Origin: Berghia stephanieae
Taxonomy: Eukaryota > Mollusca > Gastropoda > Nudibranchia > Aeolidiidae
Direction of reading: 5' to 3'
Assembly (NCBI GenBank): GCA_034508935.3
Contig: CM067445.1
Location: 83,265,807-83,329,806 of the forward strand
Length of the DNA stretch: 64,000 bases
The translations under genes were made by a program, and so were the position numbers. Each line of letters opens with the position of its first letter. The stretch's first letter is position 1. Below, piece by piece: positions 14,001 through 28,228 of the stretch. Under the pieces are notes generated by a model, which saw only the letters and a list, made by a program, of their open reading frames with translations, searched no databases and was not told the origin of the DNA.

Positions 14001-14580
14001 ACAAAAAATGAGTATTTCATGAAAAAAATGAAACTTTTTCTAAATCTCCAAATTTCACCCAAAAAAGCGTTAAATTTCATCCAAAAAACGTGAAAATTTC
14101 GACATTTTTTAAAGTCACATATTTTATTTTTTGACACTGTACAACTCGAAAAATGCTAAATTTTCGAAAGTCCAAAATATTATGTATTTAACATTGTACA
14201 ACCCCAAGATATTAATTTTTTAAGATTGTACAACTCGAAAAATGATCGAAATCGGGTATTTTATACAAAAATTCAAAGATTTAAACAAATTCTCGAAAAC
14301 TCGGAAATTTGAAAAAAATTGTCGTCTCCCACTAAACAATGGTCAAATTTCACCTGAAAATCGTAAAAAATTCCAAATTTGCAAAATTCCACAAGTTTAT
14401 CATTTTTTAACATTGTAATGCTAAAAACTGCAGTATGTCATGAAAAAAATGGGAAATTATTTTTAAACTCCTCAAATTTCACCCAACAACGTAAAACTTC
14501 AATCGAAAAACACGTTAAAAATCGTCAACTTTCATCCAAAAACCGTAAAAATGACTCAAAAAACGTGAAGATTTCGATAT
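14001..14580 (-). repeat. AT-rich satellite block, inverted
   Basis: Reverse-complement monomers. Mirrors 32016-32591. Confidence 0.8.
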
Positions 14581-15398
14581 ACGTGTACGTATGTGCAAGT
14601 TTGTACAAGTATATGTAAGTATGTGTAGGTATGTGTAAGTATGCGTAGGTATGTGTAAGTATGTGTAGGTATGTGTAAGTATGTGTAGATATGTGTAAGT
14701 ACGTGTAGGTATGTGTAAGTATGTGTAAGTATGTGTAGGTATGTGTATGTGTAGGTATGTGTAAGTATGTATAAGTGTGTGCTAGTATGTGCTGGTTTTT
14801 GCAATTATATGTACGTATGTGAAATTTTGTTGAAGTATGTGTAGGTATGTGAAAGTACATGTAGGTATGTGTAACTCTGTGCAAGTATGTGTACGTATGT
14901 GCAAGTTTTTACAAATATGTGTAAGTATGTGTAATTATGTGTAGGTATGTGTAAGTATGTGCAAGTATGTGTAGGTATTTGTAAGTATGTGTACTTATGT
15001 GGAAGTTTGAACAAGTAAGTGTAGGTATGTGATAGTTTGTGTAAGTCTGTGTAGATATAATTATGTGCAAGTATGTGCTAGTATGTGCAATTTTGTAAAA
15101 GTATGTGCTAGTATGTGCATGTTTGTGCTAGTATGTGTAAGTATATGCTAGTGTGTGCACGTGTGCTAGTATGTGTACGTATGTGCAATTATGTGCAAGT
15201 CTGTGCAATTATGTGCTAGTATGTGCAAGTATGTGCTAGTATGTGCTCACACATACTGAAACATACACGTACATACTCGCACATACTTGCACATACTGGG
15301 GCAAACTTACATATCTTGCACATACTAGCACATACTTATACATATCTACACATACTTGCACAAACTTACAGACACCTACAATTTCTTACACATACTTC
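14581..15398 (-). repeat. CACATAC array 5, inverted, strand switch at about 15246
   Basis: Reverse complement of the array 1 type. Mirrored both by 27452-28228 and by 31197-32015. Confidence 0.9.
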
Positions 15399-15730
15399 AA
15401 AATATTATGTATTTAACATTGTTAAATCAATCGAAAAACCGGAAGATTTCGATATTTTCGAAAGTCCCAAATTTTATTTTTTAACATTGTACAATTCGAA
15501 AAATGATCAAAATGGAATATTTCATGAAAAGAATTCGTAACATTAAAAAACCCGTTAAAAATCGTCTAATTTCATCCAAAAACCGTCAAAATTTCACTCC
15601 AAAAACGTGAAGATTTCGATATTTCCGAAAGTCCAAATTTTTATTTTTGTAACATTGTATAACTCAAAAAATGCTCAAAATGGAGTATTTCATAAACAAT
15701 GTTGCCTTTTTTTTTTTAAATCGTCAAATC
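15399..15730 (-). repeat. AT-rich satellite block, inverted
   Basis: Two partial monomers between array 5 and the transposon copy. Confidence 0.8.
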
Positions 15731-15963
15731 GTCAGCTCAACCATGATTTCTCTTACTCAATCGATGTGTTCAAATTTGATTGACTATTGGCGGGGGGGGG
15801 GGGGGGGGGGGGGGGGGGGAGGAGGTGGTGGTAACAGCTCTTTGCACTCAGAAAGGAAAGAGTCCTCACCCACGCGGTTATTTTCTCTCTCTTTCATTTT
15901 CAACATCCTCCTGCATGCCCCCCCCCCCTCTCTCTCTCTCTCTCTCCTCTCTCCTTCTTTCCC

Positions 15964-15997
<34 letters not shown>

Positions 15998-17106
15998 TCT
16001 CTCTCTTCTCTCTCTCTCTCTCTCCTCTCTCTTCTCTCTCTCTTCTCTTCTACTTCCTGTTCCATCATTCTCTTTTTCATTTCATAATCACTCTCTTCAT
16101 TTTGTCTCGTCCTATTCACTTTAACTATCTCTTTCTATCGGTCTGTCCATTAACTCTTTTCTTTTAGTCCCCCCCCCCTCCCCCGTCTCTCACTCCTCCT
16201 TTACCGCTCGTCCTCTCTCTATCTGCCTCCTCACTAACAATCCCTTTAATTCCATAGTCAATCTTTTCATTTTATCTCGTCCTCCCGTCCTGGTAACCAT
16301 CTATATCTATCTGTCTATCCACTAGCTCTTTATTTTATTCATCCCCACATTCCATCCTCCCATCTCCAGTCAACACTCGTTCAGCGAATCATTCGAGGCA
16401 AGTGGCACGATCACGCTCACGCCCACAACACCACAATCTCCTCGCCTCTGACGAGCTCAATACAATTATCGGCCGAATCTAACAAGTTAAATTAATCAAT
16501 TTGACAAAATATCTTATAAAATTCAGTTTATAATGAAGCAAGATTTTGAATTTCTTGCAACATCAACTCTAACAACAATCGTGCAGCATAAGCGGCCATT
16601 TTGCATAACTTATGACCATGTGATCCCGAGGACCAATGAGAGAGAAGGATTCAAGGGGTTTTCCGTTGGTAACTATGCAATGGCCTACTTCTGTTTACAT
16701 AATTGGAATTTGATTACCCTCTTTCGGGGTTATAATTTGACCACAAGATGGGGTCAATGGGCTAAAAATAGCATTGCGAAGGCAGGAATGGAGTTACCCT
16801 TTGAGAAAAAGTTATAGGTTACCAGATTGGCGTCCTTTTGCTAAGCTTAAAGAGTCGTCAACGAATGTCAAAATGATCCCTCTTTCAATGGGTGAAAACA
16901 GGGTATACTCTCTTTAAAGATTAAATTTATATACTTTAAGACTGTTTTTAATGAAAAAGGTACGATTTTATGATAGAAAAATACCTTAAAAAGTCAAAAA
17001 TTGAAAAAACGCATTTTGACTATTTTAGTCACTTTTCAAATATAATGGCCGTTTTCTCAGTTCAGCTAGATGTACCTTCCGGACTGAACCGTCGCGCGAC
17101 ATCACA
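15731..17106 (-). mobile_element. TIR transposon passenger, copy 2 (inverted, one end lost)
   Basis: Intact TIR at the right (ACTGAACCGTCGCGCGACATCACA, next to TA). The other end is cut at GTCAGCTCAACC, the same point as in copies 3 and 4. It includes the 94-codon frame (16533-16817, plus), the C/T-rich tract and a poly-G of about 23 bases. Confidence 0.8.
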
Positions 17107-18155
17107 TATTTTATTTTTTTGACATTGTACAACAAATGCTAAATTTTCGAAAGTCCAAAATATTATGTATATAACATTGTACAACTCGGTAAATGCTCAA
17201 AATGGAGTATTACATGAAAACGGTAAAATATTCCAAATTTTTCAAAATTCCCACATTTTATTTTTTTAACATTGTACAACACGATATTATGCTAAAAGTA
17301 GAGTATGTCATGAAATAATTTTGGAATATTTTTTAATTCGTCAAATATTACCTAATAAAACGTTTATTTTCACCATTAAAACGAACATTCCCAAATTTTC
17401 CAGTCCCACATTTTTTTTTTTGTAAAACATTGTAAAAATTGAAAAATGATCAAAATCGACAATTTCCTGCAAAAATTCGTAAATGGTCAAATTTCACCCA
17501 AAAACGTAAAAAATCGTCCAATTTCATCCAAAAAACGTGAAAAATTCCAAATTTCCGAAAGCCCCAAATTTTAATTCTGTAACATTGTAGAAATGCTCAA
17601 TATGGAGTATTTCATGTAAATAACTGAAATTTTTTAACAAATTGGCTAATTTCACCTAAAGAACGTTAAATTTCAACCAAAAAACGTGAAAAGTTCAAAT
17701 TTTTGAAACTCCCAAATTATACTTTTTTAACATTGTGCAACTCGAAAATTGCTCAAAAACATGAAAAAACTTTGAATTGTTCAAAAATCCCGTCAAATTT
17801 CACCCAAAAACGTTACATTTCAACGCAAAAAAGGTGAGAGATTCCAAATGTCCGAAAGTCCTAGATGTTATTTTTTTTACGTTGTACAACTTGTATTTTC
17901 ATACAACAATTCGAATATTTCATCAAATTCTGGAAAACTCGGAAATTTCAAAAAAACGTCAAATGCCTCCCAATAAACGTAAAATAATGGTCAAATTCCT
18001 AAAAAACGTTAAAAATTCCAAATTTGCAAACTTTGCAAATTTTATTTACATACTCAAATTTCACCTTAAAACACGTTAAAAATCGTCAACTTTCATCCAA
18101 AAACCGTAAAAATGACTCGTAATGACTTATACATAAAAACGTGAAGATTTCGATA
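17107..18155 (-). repeat. AT-rich satellite block, inverted
   Basis: Reverse-complement monomers. Compared with its mirror at 24471-25737 it lacks about 220 bases near 18020-18060. Confidence 0.85.
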
Positions 18156-18952
18156 TACGTGTACGTATGTGCAAGTTTGTACAAGTATATGTAAGTATGT
18201 GTAGGTATGTGTAAGTATGTGTAGATATTTGTAAGTACGTGTAGGTATGTGTAAGTATGTGTAAGTATGTGTAGGTATGTGTATGTGTAGGTATGTGTAA
18301 GTATGTATAAGTGTGTGCTAGTATGTGCTGGTTTTTGCAATTATATGTACGTATGTGAAATTTTGTTGAAGTATGTGTAGGTATGTGAAAGTACATGTAG
18401 GTATGTGTAACTCTGTGCAAGTATGTGTACGTATGTGCAAGTTTTTACAAATATTTGTAAGTATGTGTAATTATGTGTAGGTATGTGTAAGTATGTGCAA
18501 GTATGTGTAGGTATTTGTAAGTATGTGTACTTATGTGGAAGTTTGAACAAGTAAGTGTAGGTATGTGATAGTTTGTGTAAGTCTGTGTAGATATAATTAT
18601 GTGCAAGTATGTGCTAGTATGTGCCAGTATGTGCTAGTATGTGCAATTTTGTAAAAGTATGTGCTAGTATGTGCATGTTTGTGCTAGTATGTGTAAGTAT
18701 ATGCTAGTGTGTGCACGTGTGCTAGTATGTGTACGTATGTGCAATTATGTGCAAGTCTGTGCAAGTATGTGCTAGTATGTGCAAGTATGTGCTAGTATGT
18801 GCTCACACATACTGAAACATACACGTACATACTCGCACATACTTGCACATACTGGGGCAAACTTACATCTTGCACATACTAGCACATACTTATACATATC
18901 TACACATACTTGCACAAACTTACAGACACCTACAATTTCTTACACATACTTC
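18156..18952 (-). repeat. CACATAC array 6, inverted, strand switch at about 18802
   Basis: Shares a private small deletion (TTACATCTTGCACA in place of TTACATATCTTGCACA) with array 9 on the other palindrome arm. Confidence 0.9.
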
Positions 18953-20120
18953 AAAATATTATGTATTTAACATTGTACAACCCCAAGATATTAATTTATT
19001 AAGATTGTACAACTCGAAAAATGATCGAAATCGGGTATTTTATACAAAAATTCAAAGATTTAAACAAATTCTCGAAAACTCGGAAATTTGAAAAAATGGT
19101 CGTCTCCCACTAAACAATGGTCAAATTTCACCTGAAAATCGTAAAAAATTCCAAATTTGCAAAATTCCACAAGTTTATCATTTTTAACATTGTAATGCTA
19201 AAAACTGCAGTATGTCATGAAAAAAATGGGAAATTATTTTTAAACTCCTCAAATTTCACCCAACAACGTAAAATTTCAATTAAAAAACCGGAAGATTTCG
19301 ATATTTTCGAAAGTCCCAAATTTTATTTTTTAACATTGTACAATTCGAAAAATGATCAAAATGGAATATTTCATGAAAAGAATTCGTAACATTAAAAAAC
19401 CCGTTAAAAATCGTCTAATTTCATCCAAAAACCGTCAAAATTTCACTCAAAAAACGTGAAGATTTCGATACTTCCGAAAGTCCAAATTTTTATTTTTGTA
19501 ACATTGTATAACTCGAAAAAATTTTTAACAAATTGGCTAATTTCACCTAAAGAACGTTAAATTTCACCCAAAAAACGTGAAAAGTTCGAAATTTTTGAAA
19601 CTCCCAAATTATACTTTTTTAACATTGTGCAACTCGAAAATTGCTCAAAAACATGAAAAAACTTTGAATTGTTCAAAAATCAAATCGGAAATTTAAAAAA
19701 AAACGTCAAATGCCTCCCAATAAACGTAAAATAATGGTCAAATTCCTAAAAAACGTTAAAAATTCCAAATTTGCAAACGTCCACAAGTTTTGTTGTTTGT
19801 TTTTTTTTTGTGACATTCTAATGCAGTATTTCATGGACTAAATTGGAAATTATTTCTAAAACCGTTAAATTTCACCCGAAAACGTAAAATTTCACTCAAA
19901 AAACGTGAAAATTCGATATTTTCTAAAGTCCCAAATTTTATTTTTTTAACGTACAAATCTAACAATGACGAAAATGGAATAATTCATTGAAAAATTCGTA
20001 AATTTTATTTACATACTCAAATTTCACCTTAAAACACGTTAAAAATCGTCAACTTTCATCCAAAAACCGTAAAAATGACTCGTAATGACTTATACATAAA
20101 AAACGTGAAGATTTCGATAT
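18953..20120 (-). repeat. AT-rich satellite block, inverted
   Basis: Mirrors 22506-23672, including the same internal monomer deletion joining AACTCGAAAAA to TTTTTAACAAATTGG. Confidence 0.85.
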
Positions 20121-20908
20121 ACGTGTACGTATTTGCAAGTTTGTACAAGTATATGTAAGTATGTGTAGGTATGTGTAAGTATGTGTAGGTATGTGTAAGT
20201 ATGTGTAGATATTTGTAAGTACGTGTAGGTATGTGTAAGTATGTGTAAGTATGTATAGGTATGTGTATGTGTAGGTATGTGTAAGTATGTATAAGTGTGT
20301 GCTAGTATGTGCTGGTTTTTGCAATTATATGTACGTATGTGAAATTTTGTTGAAGTATGTGTAGGTATGTGAAAGTACATGTAGGTATGTGTAACTCTGT
20401 GCAAGTATGTGTACGTATGTGCAAGTTTTTACAAATATGTGTAAGTATGTGTAATTATGTGTAGGTATGTGTAAGTATGTGCAAGTATGTGTAGGTATTT
20501 GTAAGTATGTGTACTTATGTGGAAGTTTGAACAAGTAAGTGTAGGTATGTGATAGTTTGTGTAAGTCTGTGTAGATATAATTATGTGCAAGTATGTGCTA
20601 GTATGTGCCAGTATGTGCTAGTATGTGCAATTTTGTAAAAGTATGTGCTAGTATGTGCATGTTTGTGCTAGTATGTGTAAGTATATGCTAGTGTGTGCAC
20701 GTGTGCTAGTATGTGTACGTATGTGCAATTATGTTCAAGTCTGTGCAAGTATGTGCTAGTATGTGCAAGTATGTGCTAGTATGTGCTCACACATACTGAA
20801 ACATACACGTACATACTCGCACATACTTGCACATACTGGGGCAAACTTACATATCTTGCACATACTTGCACAAACTTACAGACACCTACAATTTCTTACA
20901 CATACTTC
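20121..20908 (-). repeat. CACATAC array 7, inverted, strand switch at about 20786
   Basis: Inner arm array of palindrome 2. Its last part passes into the palindrome spacer at 20812. Confidence 0.9.
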
Positions 20909-21810
20909 AAAATATTATGTATTTAACATTGTACAACCCCAAGATATTAATTTATTAAGATTGTACAACTCGAAAAATGATCGAAATCGGGTATTTTATA
21001 CAAAAATTCAAAGATTTAAACAAATTCTCGAAAACTCGGAAATTTGAAAAAATGGTCGTCTCCCACTAAACAATGGTCAAATTTCACCTGAAAATCGTAA
21101 AAAATTCCAAATTTGCAAAATTCCACAAGTTTATCATTTTTAACATTGTAATGCTAAAAACTGCAGTATGTCATGAAAAAAATGGGAAATTATTTTTAAA
21201 CTCCTCAAATTTCACCCAACAACGTAAAACTTCAATCGAAAAACCGGAAGATTTCGATATTTTCGAAAGTCCCAAATTTTATTTTTTAACATTGTACAAT
21301 TCGAAAAATGATCAAAATGGAATATTTCATGAAAAGAATTCGTAACATTAAAAAACCCGTTAAAAATCGTCTAATTTCATCCAAAAACCGTCAAAATTTC
21401 ACTCCAAAAACGTGAAGATTTCGATATTTCCGAAAGTCCAAATTTTTATTTTTGTAACATTGTATAACTCAAAAAATGCTCAAAATGGAGTATTTCATAA
21501 ACAATGTTGCCTTTTTTTTTTTTAATCGTCAAATCTCAGCCAAAAAACGTTAAATTTCAGCCAAAAAAACGGTAAAATATTCCAAATTTTTCAAAATTCC
21601 CACATTTTATTTTTTTAACATTGTACAACACGATATTATGCTAAAAGTAGAGTATGTCATGAAATAATTTTGGAATATTTTTTAATTCGTCAAATATTAC
21701 CTAATAAAACGTTTATTTTCATCATTAAAACGAACATTCCCAAATTTTCGAGTCCCACATTTTATTTTTGTAAAACATTGTAAAAGTTGAAAAATGATCA
21801 AAATCGACAA
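20909..21810 (-). repeat. AT-rich satellite, palindrome 2 spacer
   Basis: The unpaired centre of palindrome 2. It ends in AAAATCGACAATG directly abutting TACGTGTATGTTTCAG of the plus-oriented array, a clean inversion junction. Confidence 0.85.
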
Positions 21811-22505
21811 TGTACGTGTATGTTTCAGTATGTGTGAGCACATACTAGCACATACTTGCACATACTAGCACATACTTGCACAGACTTGAACATAATTGCA
21901 CATACGTACACATACTAGCACACGTGCACACACTAGCATATACTTACACATACTAGCACAAACATGCACATACTAGCACATACTTTTACAAAATTGCACA
22001 TACTAGCACATACTGGCACATACTAGCACATACTTGCACATAATTATATCTACACAGACTTACACAAACTATCACATACCTACACTTACTTGTTCAAACT
22101 TCCACATAAGTACACATACTTACAAATACCTACACATACTTGCACATACTTACACATACCTACACATAATTACACATACTTACACATATTTGTAAAAACT
22201 TGCACATACGTACACATACTTGCACAGAGTTACACATACCTACATGTACTTTCACATACCTACACATACTTCAACAAAATTTCACATACGTACATATAAT
22301 TGCAAAAACCAGCACATACTAGCACACACTTATACATACTTACACATACCTACACATACACATACCTATACATACTTACACATACTTACACATACCTACA
22401 CGTACTTACAAATATCTACACATACTTACACATACCTACACATACTTACACATACCTACACATACTTACATATACTTGTACAAACTTGCAAATACGTACA
22501 CGTAT
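21811..22505 (+). repeat. CACATAC array 8
   Basis: First array of the second plus-oriented segment. It starts just before the GTGTGAGCAC switch at about 21833, so it lacks most of the TATGTG side. Confidence 0.9.
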
Positions 22506-23672
22506 ATCGAAATCTTCACGTTTTTTATGTATAAGTCATTACGAGTCATTTTTACGGTTTTTGGATGAAAGTTGACGATTTTTAACGTGTTTTAAGGTGA
22601 AATTTGAGTATGTAAATAAAATTTACGAATTTTTCAATGAATTATTCCATTTTCGTCATTGTTAGATTTGTACGTTAAAAAAATAAAATTTGGGACTTTA
22701 GAAAATATCGAATTTTCACGTTTTTTGAGTGAAATTTTACGTTTTCGGGTGAATTTAACGGTTTTAGAAATAATTTCCAATTTAGTCCATGAAATACTGC
22801 ATTAGAATGTCACAAAAAAAAAACAAACAACAAAACTTGTGGACGTTTGCAAATTTGGAATTTTTAACGTTTTTTAGGAATTTGACCATTATTTTACGTT
22901 TATTGGGAGGCATTTGACGTTTTTTTTTAAATTTCCGATTTGATTTTTGAACAATTCAAAGTTTTTTCATGTTTTTGAGCAATTTTCGAGTTGCACAATG
23001 TTAAAAAAGTATAATTTGGGAGTTTCAAAAATTTCGAACTTTTCACGTTTTTTGGGTGAAATTTAACGTTCTTTAGGTGAAATTAGCCAATTTGTTAAAA
23101 ATTTTTTCGAGTTATACAATGTTACAAAAATAAAAATTTGGACTTTCGGAAGTATCGAAATCTTCACGTTTTTTGAGTGAAATTTTGACGGTTTTTGGAT
23201 GAAATTAGACGATTTTTAACGGGTTTTTTAATGTTACGAATTCTTTTCATGAAATATTCCATTTTGATCATTTTTCGAATTGTACAATGTTAAAAAATAA
23301 AATTTGGGACTTTCGAAAATATCGAAATCTTCCGGTTTTTTAATTGAAATTTTACGTTGTTGGGTGAAATTTGAGGAGTTTAAAAATAATTTCCCATTTT
23401 TTTCATGACATACTGCAGTTTTTAGCATTACAATGTTAAAAATGATAAACTTGTGGAATTTTGCAAATTTGGAATTTTTTACGATTTTCAGGTGAAATTT
23501 GACCATTGTTTAGTGGGAGACGACCATTTTTTCAAATTTCCGAGTTTTCGAGAATTTGTTTAAATCTTTGAATTTTTGTATAAAATACCCGATTTCGATC
23601 ATTTTTCGAGTTGTACAATCTTAATAAATTAATATCTTGGGGTTGTACAATGTTAAATACATAATATTTTGA
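22506..23672 (+). repeat. AT-rich satellite block
   Basis: Right-arm mirror of 18953-20120. Confidence 0.85.
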
Positions 23673-24470
23673 AGTATGTGTAAGAAATTGTAGGTGTCTG
23701 TAAGTTTGTGCAAGTATGTGTAGATATGTATAAGTATGTGCTAGTATGTGCAAGATGTAAGTTTGCCCCAGTATGTGCAAGTATGTGCGAGTATGTACGT
23801 GTATGTTTCAGTATGTGTGAGCACATACTAGCACATACTTGCACATACTAGCACATACTTGCACAGACTTGCACATAATTGCACATACGTACACATACTA
23901 GCACACGTGCACACACTAGCATATACTTACACATACTAGCACAAACATGCACATACTAGCACATACTTTTACAAAATTGCACATACTAGCACATACTGGC
24001 ACATACTAGCACATACTTGCACATAATTATATCTACACAGACTTACACAAACTATCACATACCTACACTTACTTGTTCAAACTTCCACATAAGTACACAT
24101 ACTTACAAATACCTACACATACTTGCACATACTTACACATACCTACACATAATTACACATACTTACACATATTTGTAAAAACTTGCACATACGTACACAT
24201 ACTTGCACAGAGTTACACATACCTACATGTACTTTCACATACCTACACATACTTCAACAAGATTTCACATACGTACATATAATTGCAAAAACCAGCACAT
24301 ACTAGCACACACTTATACATACTTACACATACCTACACATACACATACCTACACATACTTACACATACTTACACATACCTACACGTACTTACAAATATCT
24401 ACACATACTTACACATACCTACACATACTTACATATACTTGTACAAACTTGCACATACGTACACGTATAT
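23673..24470. repeat. CACATAC array 9, strand switch at about 23819
   Basis: Right-arm mirror of array 6, with the same private deletion. Confidence 0.9.
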
Positions 24471-25737
24471 CGAAATCTTCACGTTTTTATGTATAAGTCA
24501 TTACGAGTCATTTTTACGGTTTTTGGATGAAAGTTGACGATTTTTAACGTGTTTTAAGGTGAAATTTGAGTATGTAAATAAAATTTACGAATTTTTTAAT
24601 GAATTATTCCATTTTCGTCATTGTTAGATTTGTACGTTAAAAAAATAAAATTTGGGACTTTAGAAAATATCGAATTTTCACGTTTTTTTGAGTGAAATTT
24701 TACGTTTTCGGGTGAAATTTAACGGTTTTAGAAATAATTTCCAATTTAGTCCATGAAATACTGCATTACAATGTCACAAAAAAAAAAACAAACAACAAAA
24801 CTTGTGGACGTTTGCAAATTTGGAATTTTTAACGTTTTTTAGGAATTTGACCATTATTTTACGTTTATTGGGAGGCATTTGACGTTTTTTTTGAAATTTC
24901 CGAGTTTTCCAGAATTTGATGAAATATTCGAATTGTTGTATGAAAATACAAGTTGTACAACGTAAAAAAAATAACATCTAGGACTTTCGGACATTTGGAA
25001 TCTCTCACCTTTTTTGCGTTGAAATGTAACGTTTTTGGGTGAAATTTGACGGGATTTTTGAACAATTCAAAGTTTTTTCATGTTTTTGAGCAATTTTCGA
25101 GTTGCACAATGTTAAAAAAGTATAATTTGGGAGTTTCAAAAATTTCGAACTTTTCACGTTTTTTGGTTGAAATTTAACGTTCTTTAGGTGAAATTAGCCA
25201 ATTTGTTAAAAAATTTCAGTTATTTATATGAAATACTCCATATTGAGCATTTCTACAATGTTACAGAATTAAAATTTGGGGCTTTCGGAAATTTGGAATT
25301 TTTCACGTTTTTTGGATGAAATTGGACGATTTTTTACGTTTTTGGGGTGAAATTTGACCATTTACGAATTTTTGCAGGAAATTGTCGATTTTGATCATTT
25401 TTCAATTTTTACAATGTTTTACAAAAAAAAAAATGTGGGACTGGAAAATTTGGGAATGTTCGTTTTAATGGTGAAAATAAACGTTTTATTAGGTAATATT
25501 TGACGAATTAAAAAATATTCCAAAATTATTTCATGACATACTCTACTTTTAGCATAATATCGTGTTGTACAATGTTAAAAAAATAAAATGTGGGAATTTT
25601 GAAAAATTTGGAATATTTTACCGTTTTCATGTAATACTCCATTTTGAGCATTTACCGAGTTGTACAATGTTATATACATAATATTTTGGACTTTCGAAAA
25701 TTTAGCATTTGTTGTACAATGTCAAAAAAATAAAATA
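24471..25737 (+). repeat. AT-rich satellite block
   Basis: Recurs with an offset of about 3758 bases at 28229-29495 (tandem duplication). Confidence 0.85.
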
Positions 25738-26797
25738 TGTGATGTCGCGCGACGGTTCAGTCCGGAAGGTACATCTAGCTGAACTGAGAAAACGGCCATT
25801 ATATTTGAAAAGTGACTAAAATAGTCAAAATGCGTTTTTTTCAATTTTTGACTTTTTAAGGTATTTTTCTATCATAAAATCGTACCTTTTTCATTAAAAA
25901 CAGTCTTAAAGTATATAAATTTAATCTTTAAAGAGAGTATACCCTGTTTTCACCCATTGAAAGAGGGATCATTTTGACATTCGTTGACGACTCTTTAAGC
26001 TTAGCAAAAGGACGCCAATCTGGTAACCTATAACTTTTTCTCAAAGGGTAACTCCATTCCTGCCTTCGCAATGCTATTTTTAGCCCATTGACCCCATCTT
26101 GTGGTCAAATTATAACCCCGAAAGAGGGTAATCAAATTCCAATTATGTAAACAGAAGTAGGCCATTGCATAGTTACCAACGGAAAACCCCTTGAATCCTT
26201 CTCTCTCATTGGTCCTCTGGATCACATGGTCATAAGTTATGCAAAATGGCCGCTTATGCTGCACGATTGTTGTTAGAGTTGATGTTGCAAGAAATTCAAA
26301 ATCTTGCTTCATTATAAACTGAATTTTATAAGATATTTTGTCAAATTGATTAATTTAACTTGTTAGATTCGGCCGATAATTGTATTGAGCTCGTCAGAGG
26401 CGAGGAGATTGTGGTGTTGTGGGCGTGAGCGTGATCGTGCCACTTGCCTCGAATGATTCGCTGAACGAGTGTTGACTGGAGATGGGAGGATGGAATGTGG
26501 GGATGAATAAAATAAAGAGCTAGTGGATAGACAGATAGATATAGATGGTTACCAGGACGGGAGGACGAGATAAAATGAAAAGATTGACTATGGAATTAAA
26601 GGGATTGTTAGTGAGGAGGCAGATAGAGAGAGGACGAGCGGTAAAGGAGGAGTGAGAGACGGGGGAGGGGGGGGGGGGGGGGACTAAAAGAAAAGAGTTA
26701 ATGGACAGACCGATAGAAAGAGATAGTTAAAGTGAATAGGACGAGACAAAATGAAGAGAGTGATTATGAAATGAAAAAGAGAATGATGGAACAGGAA

Positions 26798-26873
<76 letters not shown>

Positions 26874-27116
26874 GAGAGAGAGAGAGAGAGTTATGGGAAA
26901 GAAGGGAGGAAGAGGAGAGAGAGAGAGAGAGAGGGGGGGGGGGCATGCAGGAGGATGTTGAAAATGAAAGAGAGAGAAAATAACCGCGTGGGTGAGGACT
27001 CTTTCCTTTCTGAGTGCAAAGAGCTGTTACCACCACCTCCTCCCCCCCCCCCCCCGCCAATAGTCAATCAAATTTGAACACATCGATTGAGTAAGAGAAA
27101 TCATGGTTGAGCTGAC
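25738..27116 (+). mobile_element. TIR transposon passenger, copy 3 (one end lost)
   Basis: Left TIR intact at TA. Cut at GAGCTGAC, then satellite. The 94-codon frame lies at 26028-26312 (minus). Confidence 0.8.
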
Positions 27117-27451
27117 GATTTGACGATTTAAAAAAAAAAAGGCAACATTGTTTATGAAATACTCCATTTTGAGCATTTTTTGAGTTATACAATGTTACAA
27201 AAATAAAAATTTGGACTTTCGGAAATATCGAAATCTTCACGTTTTTGGAGTGAAATTTTGACGGTTTTTGGATGAAATTAGACGATTTTTAACGGGTTTT
27301 TTAATGTTACGAATTCTTTTCATGAAATATTCCATTTTGATCATTTTTCGAATTGTACAATGTTAAAAAATAAAATTTGGGACTTTCGAAAATATCGAAA
27401 TCTTCCGGTTTTTCGATTGATTTAACAATGTTAAATACATAATATTTTGAA
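27117..27451 (+). repeat. AT-rich satellite block
   Basis: Begins GATTTGACGATTT directly after the cut transposon. The same join occurs after copy 4. Confidence 0.8.
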
Positions 27452-28228
27452 GTATGTGTAAGAAATTGTAGGTGTCTGTAAGTTTGTGCAAGTATGTGTA
27501 GATATGTATAAGTATGTGCTAGTATGTGCAAGATATGTAAGTTTGCCCCAGTATGTGCAAGTATGTGCGAGTATGTACGTGTATGTTTCAGTATGTGTGA
27601 GCACATACTAGCACATACTTGCACATACTAGCACATAATTGCACAGACTTGCACATAATTGCACATACGTACACATACTAGCACACGTGCACACACTAGC
27701 ATATACTTACACATACTAGCACAAACATGCACATACTAGCACATACTTTTACAAAATTGCACATACTAGCACATACTTGCACATAATTATATCTACACAG
27801 ACTTACACAAACTATCACATACCTACACTTACTTGTTCAAACTTCCACATAAGTACACATACTTACAAATACCTACACATACTTGCACATACTTACACAT
27901 ACCTACACATAATTACACATACTTACACATATTTGTAAAAACTTGCACATACGTACACATACTTGCACAGAGTTACACATACCTACATGTACTTTCACAT
28001 ACCTACACATACTTCAACAAAATTTCACATACGTACATATAATTGCAAAAACCAGCACATACTAGCACACACTTATACATACTTACACATACCTACACAT
28101 ACACATACCTACACATACTTACACATACTTACACATACCTACACGTACTTACACATATCTACACATACTTACACATACCTACACATACTTACATATACTT
28201 GTACAAACTTGCACATACGTACACGTAT
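27452..28228. repeat. CACATAC array 10, strand switch at about 27600
   Basis: Same type as array 1. It lies one tandem period (about 3.75 kb) from arrays 9 and 11. Confidence 0.9.
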